Assembly (NCBI GenBank): GCA_015680685.1
Contig: MNCI01011946.1
Location: 413,610-462,064 of the forward strand
DNA length: 48,455 nucleotides
Reading direction: 5' to 3'
From: Gnetum montanum
Lineage: Eukaryota; Streptophyta; Gnetopsida; Gnetales; Gnetaceae
Within the stretch, counting starts at the first letter, position 1; the number at the start of each line of letters is the position of its first letter. Position numbers and translations under genes: made by a program. Shown one piece after another: positions 32,922-43,380 of this stretch. The notes below the pieces were generated by a model. That model was not told the origin of the DNA and made no database searches. It worked only from the letters and a program-made list of their open reading frames with translations.

Positions 32922-33875
32922 TGATGAGCAACGAGGTACCTCCTATGCCCAACCATACGAATCACAAGCGTTCACACGTGATCCGATTAAATTTCAAGGA
33001 CTTTATAGTTTGTAGTTCACTAGTCTTCTAGGCAATGAACCCTGCCCTAAGGTCATTTGTTGTCTTCCCAATTACACTTATAAAGCACATGGTATGGTTA
33101 AGTATTGAGGCATATGATTTTTATAGTTTTATGTTTTTATAGTTTTGGTGCTTGAGTAGAGATAAAGATAAGGTAATTTAATGCCTAATTCAATGTAACT
33201 AACCTCCTAGTCTTTAGCTAATCCTAACATAAGTATCTAATCTCACTTTCCATATACATCCTACACCCACGCATCCACTACTAGGTTACCAAGTGCTACG
33301 CTATTGGGTGTGCCAAGCAATAACGTTGTTGGGATCACCAAGTGAATACATGTTACGCTCAAAGCGTTCATACTTATGTATTTAATCTATCTCACTTATC
33401 TTGATCAATTATCTTAATTATCTTAACTACTAAAAAACATTAAATAAGTAATTGAAAACATTAAATGCATAAATGAAATATTTAATCTATCCAGAGTGCT
33501 ACAAGGTTTATCAGAAAGCTCATCTTTATTTCCACACACACTATTGTGCTCAAGTATAACAATGCTTGAATAAAGATCCATACACTCAATGACTCCTACT
33601 ATGGGCACTCAAGAAAAATATTCTAACTTTCAAATGGACAAACTACAAGAGCTCTGCTACTACTATGAGAAATTCTTTCCATAAATACATTTGGTAGCTT
33701 ATTTTTATAGACCGGGATAAACCCTTACATCAACAAGGCTACGTTGATGCAATTGACTATGTCAACGTAACCTCATTGACTAGCCCTAGTCAATAGGGCC
33801 TCATCAACTCAACAGACTACATTAACAAGGCCTTGTCAATGGGGCCCAGTCAATGCAATAAACTAAAACTCATCA
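32922..33875 (-). mobile_element. 3' LTR of element C
   Basis: The LTR is 954 bp with 7-bp inverted ends TGATGAG/CTCATCA. On the minus strand, U3 (33726-33875) has at least six TTGAC/GTCAA cores set in GAGGCC/GGGCC contexts. The TATA box is tctataaaaataag (about 33702-33715). The LTR matches 45343-45736 (for example ctaggttaccaagtgctacgct). Confidence 0.9.
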
Positions 33876-33894
33876 TACCCCCATGACTAAATGA
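33876..33894 (-). promoter_or_regulatory. Polypurine-tract region of element C
   Basis: Minus strand: catttagtcatgggggta, directly abutting the LTR, as in element A. Confidence 0.8.
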
Positions 33895-34079
33895 AAACTC
33901 ACCCTTGAGTTCATTACAAAATTGGGAAGGTATGAAATTATTGACTAACTTTGACATACAAAACAAAGCAAGACAAAATGAACATAACAATTGAGTGCCC
34001 AGTGTATGAATCAACACATTACAAAAATTGTAGTGTTTATGACACAAAATTAAACACCATGACATGATTCTTCAAAATT

Positions 34080-36972
34080 AGACAGTACATTCCTTGATAG
34101 CATGAAGTTAGTCCCAAGTAGTGGTGGCTCTTGAGGTTCTGAGGGACCTTCACCGGCTTCACACACATGTAGTGGTCAAGGTGGATGTAACTATTCTACT
34201 ACTACTGCTACTTCAAGTGGAAGGTAAAAAGCATCCAATAACACCTTCATTTTCTCTTCTTTACTCCTAGGATCATTCATCGTCCACACAGCTTCGTTGA
34301 TGTGGGTCAAGGTTGGAACATCCCAAAGATAAGGCAAAAGAGGAAAGAGCTCCTTCACATTGACAAACCAAGTGCAAATTACTTGTATTCAATATTGAAT
34401 GCTCAAAGTGTATCCTACAATGCTCGATAGTCATTCATTATTTTGGCTAGGTTCTCTACGACTGATCTTTAATCGGTGAATTTTACCTTGAGAACCTCGA
34501 GTTCAGCATTTGCAATTGCAAGCTTCTGCTTGGTGTCTTTATGGGTCTTGAACTTAGCCTTGTATAACAAGCATAAGCTGGCCACTTACTTTTCAAGTTT
34601 AGACCATGGTCATGTGACAGTCAGCATTGCCAGGTTTACATAACGGAGATTGGACAACTCCATGTACTTTATCATCTCTTTAATTTGTAACTCCTTCATG
34701 CAAATTTTTGTCCTATTGTAGGCATCAATCCCATTGATGATGGGTTGCCACACTTTTCTCCCTCATTGGAGTTGCTAGAGGGCCTCATTAACTTTACCTT
34801 TTCTAGTTGGATATGTTTTTCATTCATCTCCTTTTGTAGGCCAACTTCGTCTCTGTAATGATTTTTAACTTTCTTGAATTTCAAAGCCTCGTTCTTCTAG
34901 GAGACAATCACAATAGCTGACTTCTAGTGTAAGGCATAAACCTCCTACATGGAGAGGTTACAATTTTTTGCTGCCAATCTCCTCAATTCAGGGTTTTCCC
35001 TAGTGAGCTACTCTTTCTATTGATGGATAAATTCTTCTAATTGTTGTTTTTATGCATCAACGTTCCACAAGCATTGGTTTTCTATAGTTAAGGTCTCATT
35101 GTCTTAGTGAGTCTACATTAAGTCCTTTTGTACTACGTAAATTTTAGCTTTTGCTATTGACTAATTAAAGACCATCATTACCATTTCTCCTTCAACTTGC
35201 TTATGTTGTTCTTGAAGTTGTTGAAAAGCTTCATCTTGTGTTAATGTAGGGTTGATAAGAGTAAGGTTAGTAATTTGGGCACAAAATTCAACAACTTCTG
35301 CAGCCAAGCATTGATTATGTGTTTGAGCTATTTCAAGTTGCCCTTCTAAGATAAGGCACTTGCCCTTTGCCTTTAGCAGCTTTGACTAGGTTGTAGTGAT
35401 GGTATTCAGAAAATCAAAGATATCCAAAATTGGTTACCCAATTCCCACTAGTTGGTTCAGTAGTTCTTCATGCTAGGCTATACTTAATCTTTCACTGATT
35501 GTCATTATGGACGCTTGCACATCTCTTGGTGTAGAAACATCAAGTTCAGGCATCGTAGGTGCATTTAATTATTTAATGACTCTATTAGCAATGATCTTTG
35601 TAATTGTCTCTTACCCCTGGTGCTGCATCACCAATATGGTTACCTCCTCACCCTCCTCCAAGTGCACCGAAAAGGAAGTGGCATTTCAAGAGATTTCTAG
35701 GAATACATGGTTCTGAGAGAGAGAGAGAGATACCATCCCCTCTCAGGCACTTGGATTCAACCTTGCAAGCAACGATGTTCATTGAACAAAATGCATTGAT
35801 CCACCTCCCTCCATCTAGCTGATTATATGAGCCACTTCTTTGAGGTGACTCATGACTAGTCTATACATAGATGGATCTCCACCACTAGTTCTTGCCTGTT
35901 ACTCTTGTTGTTGCAAGAGCTACTTTCAAAATTTTTTCATGTGTTCAACCACAATGCAGGCCTCTGGTGTTTACTCATGAGTAGGTGGAGGAGGTGGACA
36001 TAATTGCACCTCTTCTATGGTCATGATAGGTGTCTTGTCTTTCATCATTTCAGCCCACAAAGCAATGGGAGCATGTCTAAGTGTATCATTTCCATAGCGG
36101 ACTATCCTTGCCCTTTTGCATAGTTTTTTGATTAAGCAGGGAAAGGGCAAGGTCTTTCTTACATGTTCATTTTCCTTGAAGCACTTTTCTATCTCTAGAT
36201 AGATTAATTGTGGAAGATTTGCTAGAAGTTTTCTGCTTAAAGTGATGCATGCTCTGGTAGAGAAGGTTGTCACCTTACTAGGCCTCACCATTGGATTGAG
36301 ATGGTAGGTTGCTATCTTAAAATAGACTTGCTCTACCAGTATGAGCATGCCAAACTCCTTACGGTCAACCCCATAACACTGCTACATCCACTTCTTCTTT
36401 GATCTAGGGTCACCTTATGTTGACAACTCTACCAACTATGTTCCTATGTTTGGTAACCCAAGGACTTGTGTAATGGCCTCCACTGAGTAGGACACTTGGA
36501 TGTCCTTGATTTTCACAGTGGATCTTATTTTTCTATTATTCAAGAAGAGATATGTTTCTCCCATGTATCACTCCCCACTAGAAGTGATGACTGGCCACAT
36601 GGGAGAGGCTTGTAGTTGAGTTCTAACATCTTCTGGAACCTGTTCAAGAAATGATCCAAAATTTAGTTCTTGGAGAACTAAGCATTGGACCTTACAGTTT
36701 CCAATTATGTTGAGACAGGCCTGTGTGAGTGTGACTTCTAATCTGGGTATAGGACCTAGCACTTTGCCTCACTGTGAATGTTCAAATGTGGCTACCTCTT
36801 TGGTAATCTATTGGATAGATTCCACCTTGACCTCGTCTCGGAGAGGTCTTGTTGCATGGGTTGCCTTACCCTATTCTTGGCCATGTTCTTATTGGCCTCT
36901 TCCTCCTCTAGGTTACTTCTCCCATGGTTGTGATGGTCCCTCCTCTTGCGATCTCTTCAGTCTTGGTGCCAT
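34080..36972 (-). pseudogene. Extra ORF of element C: plant-transposon-protein-like domain plus coiled coil
   Basis: It starts at ATGGCACCAAGACTG (36972), just after ttgatt-like tgattatag. It is rich in Arg/Gln/Glu, with a stop after 19 codons. N-terminal domain: LNFGSFLEQVPEDVRTQLQ and PMWPVITSSGE (36568-36762), then MGETYLFLNNRKIRST, IQVSYSVEAITQVLGLPNIGT, then 35971-36348 (YFKIATYHLNPM, RACITLSRKLL, LPFPCLIKKLC). This fits the 'putative plant transposon protein' domain. A PPPPP stretch (about 35985-36000) links it to a Lys/Glu/Leu-rich coiled-coil region down to about 34690 (for example FKKVKNHYRDEVGLQKEMNEK). About 950 codons in total if intact. The role is unknown; an env-like place in the element does not imply an envelope function, and I see no signal peptide or membrane anchor. 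Confidence 0.65.
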
Positions 36973-37270
36973 CTATAATCACACCAAACAACAGATTAGT
37001 GATTATTATGTAACTTAGAATGATTAGAATACCTTGTCTCATGAGGGAGTTACATTCAGCTAAGGTGTGATTATGGTTGGATAGATTAAGTAGTTAATTA
37101 TTAATTTAATCTTTAGTTTATTAAAATTGTTAAAAGGGTTAACTTCTCAAAAATTACTAATTTAATAGTATTTTTCATTTAACCTTTTAGGGGAGTTGGA
37201 AAAAATTTCAAAAAAAATTATTGTCAAAACCTTGGGGTTTACTACCCCCATGACTAAGAGCTTACCTTCG
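36973..37270 (-). promoter_or_regulatory. Probable leader intron of the extra ORF in C
   Basis: The 3' end is tttggtgtgattatag|ATGG (AG at 36974-36973). The candidate donors are tcgaag|gtaagc (about 37265) and tcatgggg|gtagta (about 37250). The interval is T-rich on the minus strand. The ctcttagtcatggggg motif lies at the donor side. Confidence 0.45.
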
Positions 37271-37530
37271 ATAATTATAGGATCAAAGAACAGGGTGATT
37301 TGGATAAACGGTGTGAGAGTTATAGGCTCGAGAAGGTTTTGGGGTTTGACAATTGCAAAAACTCCTTGGGTGTTATGGACTAAATGTGAAAAATTTCTAA
37401 GTGTTCGATAGTATTTATAATATGTTTGTACTACGTCAACGGGGCTTAGTTGATAAGGCCTCGTTGATGTAATCCGTTGCATCGATGGAGCCTCATTGAC
37501 ACAGTTGTTAACCACCATTGACTTTCATTG
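37271..37530 (-). promoter_or_regulatory. Internal U3-like promoter of element C
   Basis: Minus strand: repeats gtcaatgaggct, atcaacgaggcc, atcaactaagcccc and gttgacgtag (37431-37530), of the same TTGAC/GAGGCC type as this element's LTR U3. Then a TATA box tattataaatac (37411-37422) and a leader containing 'aggagtttttgcaatt', shared with D'. It faces the extra ORF. Confidence 0.6.
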
Positions 37531-39040
37531 ACTTGGTTAAAACTTGAAAATTACAAAGAGATTTTGAACGAAATTAGAGTCAAATGGAAGCCCAAATAGC
37601 CACGAACATGATGAAAATGTGAGAAGAGGGTGTTAAAGTCCCCAAAATTAAGAAAATTAGAAAACATGGTAAAAATGGGATGGAAAATGAAAGTTCAAGA
37701 AGCACAGAGTGGTGTGCACAATGGAATATGCAAAAGATAGGATTGTAACAATGTCGAAGTTAAGGAATTTAACTAACCAAACTAAGATATATGCAAGTGG
37801 GTCCTCCCCATAGTAGGCTTATGCCCTTATTGCCCTTGCATAACCCCAACTAAGGAGTCCGTGGGCCCCATAGTTGATTAATGGTCATGAAAAGTTAAGG
37901 ACCAACCAAAAAGAATCTATCCAAGAATTCCAACATGTCAAACTAAGACATCAAGCATAACATAGAAACTAGTAGTGAGGTGAGTTATGGCAGTAGAGAT
38001 GGATGACTAAGAAGGTGAGATGAAATCCTAAATTGAAGTCATAAGAAGTCCCTTGTGGAATATGTGTTTAAAATGACCTAAGAAGATCCATCCTTAGTCC
38101 AGACTAAAACTAGCCTCTTTCAATGACTTCACATCACCACTCCAAGATCGATCGACCCACTCAAGACATAAGAGTGCTCCCACAAAACAACCACTGTTCC
38201 ATAAAGAGAAGGAAAGAGAAGTAGGAAGTGAGAGAGGGCCTTAGTTAGAGGGGATCTTCAGGCATGGATGCATGTCTTTCTAGTCCCATAACTAGTGCTT
38301 GTAGCTTACTTATTTATCTAAGGGGTGTGCTTTGAATTTCCATCATGTTTTTTTTCTTGTTTTTTTTTATTGGAACCACACCATGCAAAGATGTTATTTG
38401 ACTTCCTTTGAGTGGTTGGAATGGAACAATAAGAAGTTCATGAAAGACACTTAAGCACTCAAGTAAGCAGAAGAGTACAAGGAGTACTGAGTCCCCTTGA
38501 AGTCATACCCTTTACAAACTTTTGAATCCTTCCTAATTCCAAAACCAGCAATGTCATCAATTGATTAAAAGTTTCTTTAATGGATGGGACCTCAAACTCC
38601 CAGAACAAGGAAAACCATAGAGTTTATTTGATAGGTGGATGATGTGGACTCACTGCCTATTTCATGATAAATAAACCATGTCATAGTCATCAAACATCAA
38701 AATTCAAAAATAGAAACTAGACATTGACAATCACAACATTAAGCACAAATTGTCATTGGTAAACAGTAATAGTAGCACTGTGTCCTCTAGCAATAAAAAA
38801 TTTTATTAGAAAAAGTAACAAAAAGTCACACTTAAACAACACAAAAAAAGTAAAATCTATAAAAAAGTGTAAAAATAATCAAGAAAGGTTCAAAGGTACT
38901 AACGATGGTGCAAAATTGGAAAAAATGTGAACATCAAAAATTTGTAAAATAAATAACTTGTAAAATCAAAAATGTGGAAAACAAAAAACAAAAAAGTAGA
39001 AAAAACTGAGAAGGCATCTGGATCGTTAGCATGGATGGCC
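37531..39040 (-). other. Post-integrase noncoding region of element C
   Basis: Minus-strand conserved blocks in the same order as in A and B: ggcagtgagtccacatcatc (about 38645-38664), tttgcatggtgtggttcc with tcaaagcacacccctta (38318-38395), tatggggaggacccacttgcat (about 37793-37814), ggggcccacggactcctta (about 37853-37872). No ORF is supported. Confidence 0.6.
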
Positions 39041-40433
39041 ATCTCCCCTATGACTGAGTTGGAAGAAGGAGATTCGAAAAATGGAACGTGGTTGTCCATT
39101 CATCAAGGTAGTAGTTGCATTGGCTTGTCTTGACTCCAAGAAAGGTTTCACTTGTTGGATGTTGACCAACTGGTTTTTATTTCGACTTTTAGGTTTGTAG
39201 ATTAACATGGCCCTAAAGGGAAATATTTAATCAATTATATAAGGTCCCTTCCACAATGTTTGAAATTTTGTCTTCTGGGGTACATGTGTGGGGTTCCAAT
39301 AAAGAAACTTAGCACTCGGTTGAAATTTTACTTTTCATATTTTGAGGTCATGACCTTACTTTTTGAATGCCTTCTGCACCTCATTCAAAGATAGGGCCAC
39401 CAATTGATTTTCACCTAGCACATTCAAGTTGATCAATCTTTCTTTCTATGCTAGACTTAGGTCAAGATCCAAATCACAAGTCGTTGAGAGTGTACGAAGC
39501 TTAGACTAGATTGAAAGTGTTGGAGATTTTCCATACACTAACTCGTAGGAAAAGTAGCCAATAGGGAGTTTCCATGTTGAGTGAGAGGCCTAGAGGGCAT
39601 TGTTGAGTTTGGTGCTCCAATCTCTCATATATTTGCTTATGGTTCTTGTTAAGATCTTTATGATCTCCTAGTTAGTTACCTTTGCTTGACCATTGGCTTG
39701 GGGGTGATAGGATGTTATTAATTTATGTTCAACCCCCAAGTGTTGCATCAACTTTTTAAAAGTGGCACCTATGAAATGAGTTCCATTGTCAGAAATTAGT
39801 GCATGCAGCACCCCAAACTTGTTTACAACATTTTTTTGTTATATAAATCTAGCAGTAGTGGATGATGTATAATCAGTAATGATTGCTGCTTCTACCCATT
39901 TTGTGCAGTAGTCAACTACTATGATAATATATGCCTTTTCATTAGGCATGGGTGTGATGGAACCCATGAAGTCAATGCCCCATATGTCAAAAGGTTCCAA
40001 TGGTTAAATCTACTGTTGAGGACCTTCCATGTCAACTGTCATCCCCCAATCTCATTGACAATGCTCATAAGATTGGATAAATTGGTGGGCATCTCTAAAG
40101 ATTGTAGGCCAATCCTACCATCAAGATTTTTATGGCCATGCATCTCCCTACATAGTGGCCTCCGCAAGGCTCTTCGTGAGCATCCTAAAGAATGCACAGT
40201 TGATCTTCATCAAGGACACACCAACGAATCAGGCCATCAACACATACCTTATAGAGGTGTCCATTGATTTCTATGAAGTATTTTGTCTGATGAAGAAATT
40301 GTTGCTTCTTTCTGAAGTCAAGATCTTGCAACATCTCTTGAGTGAGAAGATAAGTGAGGATGCTATTGTACCATGTTGTTTCTGCAAGTGTTTGTTTATT
40401 TATTACTCTTGGAAAGAGGAGTTTTTTTGGAAC
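39041..40433 (-). pseudogene. Integrase of element C, catalytic Glu changed to Lys
   Basis: Minus strand. The H2C2-type head is partly readable (GLIRWCVLDEDQLCIL, HEEPCGGHYVG). The core has VVDYCTKW and ISDNGTHF with both catalytic Asp, but the Glu motif reads NGQAKVTN (codon at 39682-39680), whereas element B has NGQAEVTN. This is a G-to-A change. STWKLPIGYF, a KGPYIID C-terminal segment and PRSIFRISFFQLSHRGDGHPC (39026-39208) complete it. Stops at former Trp and Gln codons are frequent. With the Glu lost, strand transfer would be abolished even if the frame were open. Confidence 0.85.
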
Positions 40434-40850
40434 CTAATCAGAGAGCGAGCTCTCCTCTTCTTTATTATCCCATCTTAAGCAAGAAATGTGATCAACAACC
40501 ACATTCTCTATCCCTTTTTGATCTACCATCATGAGATTGAATTCATGTAAGATCATGAGCCACCGTATGACACAAGGGCTCACCATTGGCTTGTTCATAA
40601 GAAAGCAGATCGTACTATGGTCTATGTGCACAAATACTTTGTGGCCAAGAACATAGTGCCTGAAATTTTCAAAAGCATACACTACTGACATTAGCTCTTT
40701 TTCCATGGTGGTGTAATTTAATTGTGCTCCCACGATGGTTTGGCTCATGTAGTGGATGTAGTATGGATGTTTCTTATCATCCAATTGCATGAGCACTACT
40801 CCAAATGTGTAGTCAGATGCATCTATCATGATGTGGAATGGTCTAGACCA
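40434..40850 (-). pseudogene. RNase H domain of element C, frame open
   Basis: 131 codons are open from 40829 to the stop at 40434, in frame with sequence upstream: IDASDYTFGVVLMQLDDKK, YTTMEKELMSVVYAFENF, VFVHIDHSTICFLMNKP, VVDHISCLRWD. The catalytic acids D, E, D and D are all present, in contrast to B. It is the best-preserved enzyme domain in the window, but its neighbours in the polyprotein are broken. Confidence 0.85.
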
Positions 40851-41900
40851 ATCTCATGCTCATAGAATTAGTGTTTCTATGAGTTTCTCCTTTAACTATT
40901 GGAATGTGTGTTTACATTCCATAGTCTAGATGAAATGTGCATCTTTCTTTGTAAGCTCTACTAACAGTTTTGCAATCTTAGAGAAATTCTCTATGAATCA
41001 CCGGTAGTAGCTAGTGTGTTCAAGGAATGACCAAATGTCTTTAATGGTTTCTAGTTGGTAGGTTATTCCTTAGATGATCCTTATTTTCTTAGGGTCTACC
41101 TCAATACCCTTTTGGAAAATTCAGTGCCCTAGTACAATGCCTTCTTGGATCATGAGGTGGTTCTTTTGCCAGTTGAGTCACAAATTTGTTTCCACACATC
41201 TTTTTAGTACTTGCTTAAGGTAGTCCAAGGCTTGCTCAGATGTAGTTCCATAGGTGGAGAAGTCATCCATGAAGACTTCCACACCACTACTGATCTACTG
41301 CTGGAAGATGCTAATGAACAAATGTTGAAATGTTGCAGGGGCATTACATAGACTGAATGACATCTTATAATAAGTCTTCTAGGGACTTGTGAATGTTGGA
41401 TTGGCTTGATCTTTTGGTGAAATTTGAATTTTGTTATAGCCACTATAATCATCCAAGAAGTTATAATAGCAATGCTTGGATATGGTGTCCAACACTTGAT
41501 CCACAAATGACAATGGAAAATGATCTTTAAACATTATCACAATCAATAGCCTAAAGTTGATACAAACTTACCACCTTTCTTTGGCATGATTATTAGTGGG
41601 CTAACCCACTCATTATCCATGATGGGATAGATAAACCTGCCTTGAGGAGTTGCTCTATTTCCTCCTTGATGATCTGGTTCAATTTGGGGTTCAACCATCT
41701 CTGTGGTTGCCTTCTTGGCTTCATGGTCAGATCAGTGTAAATGTGATATTGGAATATCCTTGGATCAATTCCTATTAGCTCAGAATATGACCAAGTAAAG
41801 GTTGTTGGCCATTTATTAACCACCTCTAACAACTTTGCTTTTTATTCAAGAGTAAGTTTGGCATTGACTATGACTAGCTTACCATTATTTAAGAATGCAT
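40851..41900 (-). pseudogene. Reverse transcriptase of element C
   Basis: Minus strand: EVVNKWPTTFTWSYSELIGIDPRIFQ and LNPKLNQIIKEEIEQLLKAGL (41593-41832), then a region with frameshifts. Motif A FLDDYSGYNKI is near 41450. SLCNAPATFQ, the VFMDDFSTYG active site (about 41250-41280) and LDYLKQVLKRCVETNL follow, then the thumb region to about 40900 (EGIVLGH, GIEVDPKKI). The ORF at 41204-41506 is the wrong frame for this domain. At least three frameshifts and several stops. Confidence 0.85.
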
Positions 41901-42214
41901 ACTCCATGCTAGTTGGTAGAGTTTTTAGTTATAGCGGCTCCTACTTGAAGTTATTAGGGATTTCCAACTCTCCCCAATAAGTATCATCATTTTCATTATC
42001 AGAGATTTGGTGATGGAATTGTTCAATTTTATCCATGCTTTTAACATAAGCACATGTTAGGCTCTCAGTTAGTTCCATGCATAATGTGCTGCTTTCTAAG
42101 TCAATTGTCAACCATTGGATGCCCTCCTATTTTCTGGCTACTACACAGAGACACCACTGAATATCTGTTTCATGTGCACATTGATTACATGCTTTAATGT
42201 ATGTACTTTTGATG
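41901..42214 (-). pseudogene. Protease-RT spacer of element C
   Basis: Acidic, poorly conserved coding remnant equivalent to 16880-17260 of element B. No motif recognised. The plus-strand ORF at 42115-42360 is a shadow. Confidence 0.5.
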
Positions 42215-42640
42215 GACCAAATATTTTGCACACAATTTCACTTGTTATCACCATACGTGATGCATGGAATATTCTTCTTCTCTATCTTGCCAAATTCATT
42301 CTCCCTGAATATTTTCAAAGAGAGGTCCCTTATGCCCATATAGGAGTTGACCATGCTTAACCAAGCTCTTCCCATAATGATGGGAAAGTCACCTTTGCAA
42401 TTCTCAACCTTGACCACCAAAAAATCAGCAAGATAGGACCATCCATAAATTGTGATCATAATGTCCTCTACTAATCCCATAGGGATAGTAATTGATTGAT
42501 CTGCCAATTTTGGATGAATGTTGCTCTTCTTGAAAGGTGGTAGGTTCCAAGCTTTGTACATGTCGTGGGAGATGAAATTGACACCGAAACCAGAGTCAAG
42601 AAGAGCCTTGCATGGCTCATGTCCAGTAATCTATAGGTAA
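42215..42640 (-). pseudogene. Retropepsin-like protease of element C, active site kept
   Basis: The minus-strand frame is open through 42561-42238 and beyond: CKALLDSGFGVNFIS (Asp codon at 42597-42595), LADQSITIPMGLVEDI, FPIIMGRAWLSM, then the acidic end after IPCITYGDNK. D-S-G is intact. It is an open segment of a broken gag-pol, so listed as a pseudogene part. Confidence 0.8.
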
Positions 42641-43380
42641 ATGAGTGGAATTCTTAGGTCAAATCATTTCGTGGGAAGATAACCAACCTTGATCCAATCA
42701 AAAATAGCATGAGTTAGCATCACAGTGCAGATCCAAGGCAACGTTTGATTTGAAGGGCACTTGAAGGTGTTTAATGCAGAGGATGAGGGTGTTGGAGGTG
42801 TAGGGCGATCAACCACAATAGGTTGTGATAGTTTAAGAGGATTGTTGGATCAAAAGAAGGATCTTTTCTAGATCAATTGTCTAAACCACTAGGTTGAAAA
42901 GCTAGTTGTGAATGTACAACTCTCATAGCATTTCATTGCTGTGACTATGGAGGAATCTCACCTTACATGGACGGAACAGGAGGTAACTAGGTAGAAGGTG
43001 AAGGGATGTGTGCAGATGGATGCAAAGGATGGTATGGATATGGGTTCTCCCTTTGAGTGGATAGTGAATGTGTTCAATAGTACTTTAGAGGGTAATAGTG
43101 ATGCTAAAATGAGGCATGACTTGTAGAACTTCTTAGAGAGATAGGTTGTTAAACATAGTACCCGTATGGATTTGGTTGCCTGTAAGGGTACTGCTACCTT
43201 GGCTATGCAATTTCCCATGATTGTGATTGGTGCCATTATTGGTATTGTTCATATGGTTGTGGTGGAGATCCACTTGGGTAGTAAGCTTGCTATTGCTAGT
43301 GGAACTACCTTGGATTGCCTTGAGGATAAAGTAATCTTCTAGGTGTTTGCTTACGCACTAGTCAAGGATTCAATGCATAC
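42641..43380 (-). pseudogene. gag-protease linker of element C
   Basis: Pro/Gln/Tyr-rich coding remnant on the minus strand with several stops. The ORF at 42958-43236 is a shadow frame of it. No domain. Confidence 0.55.
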
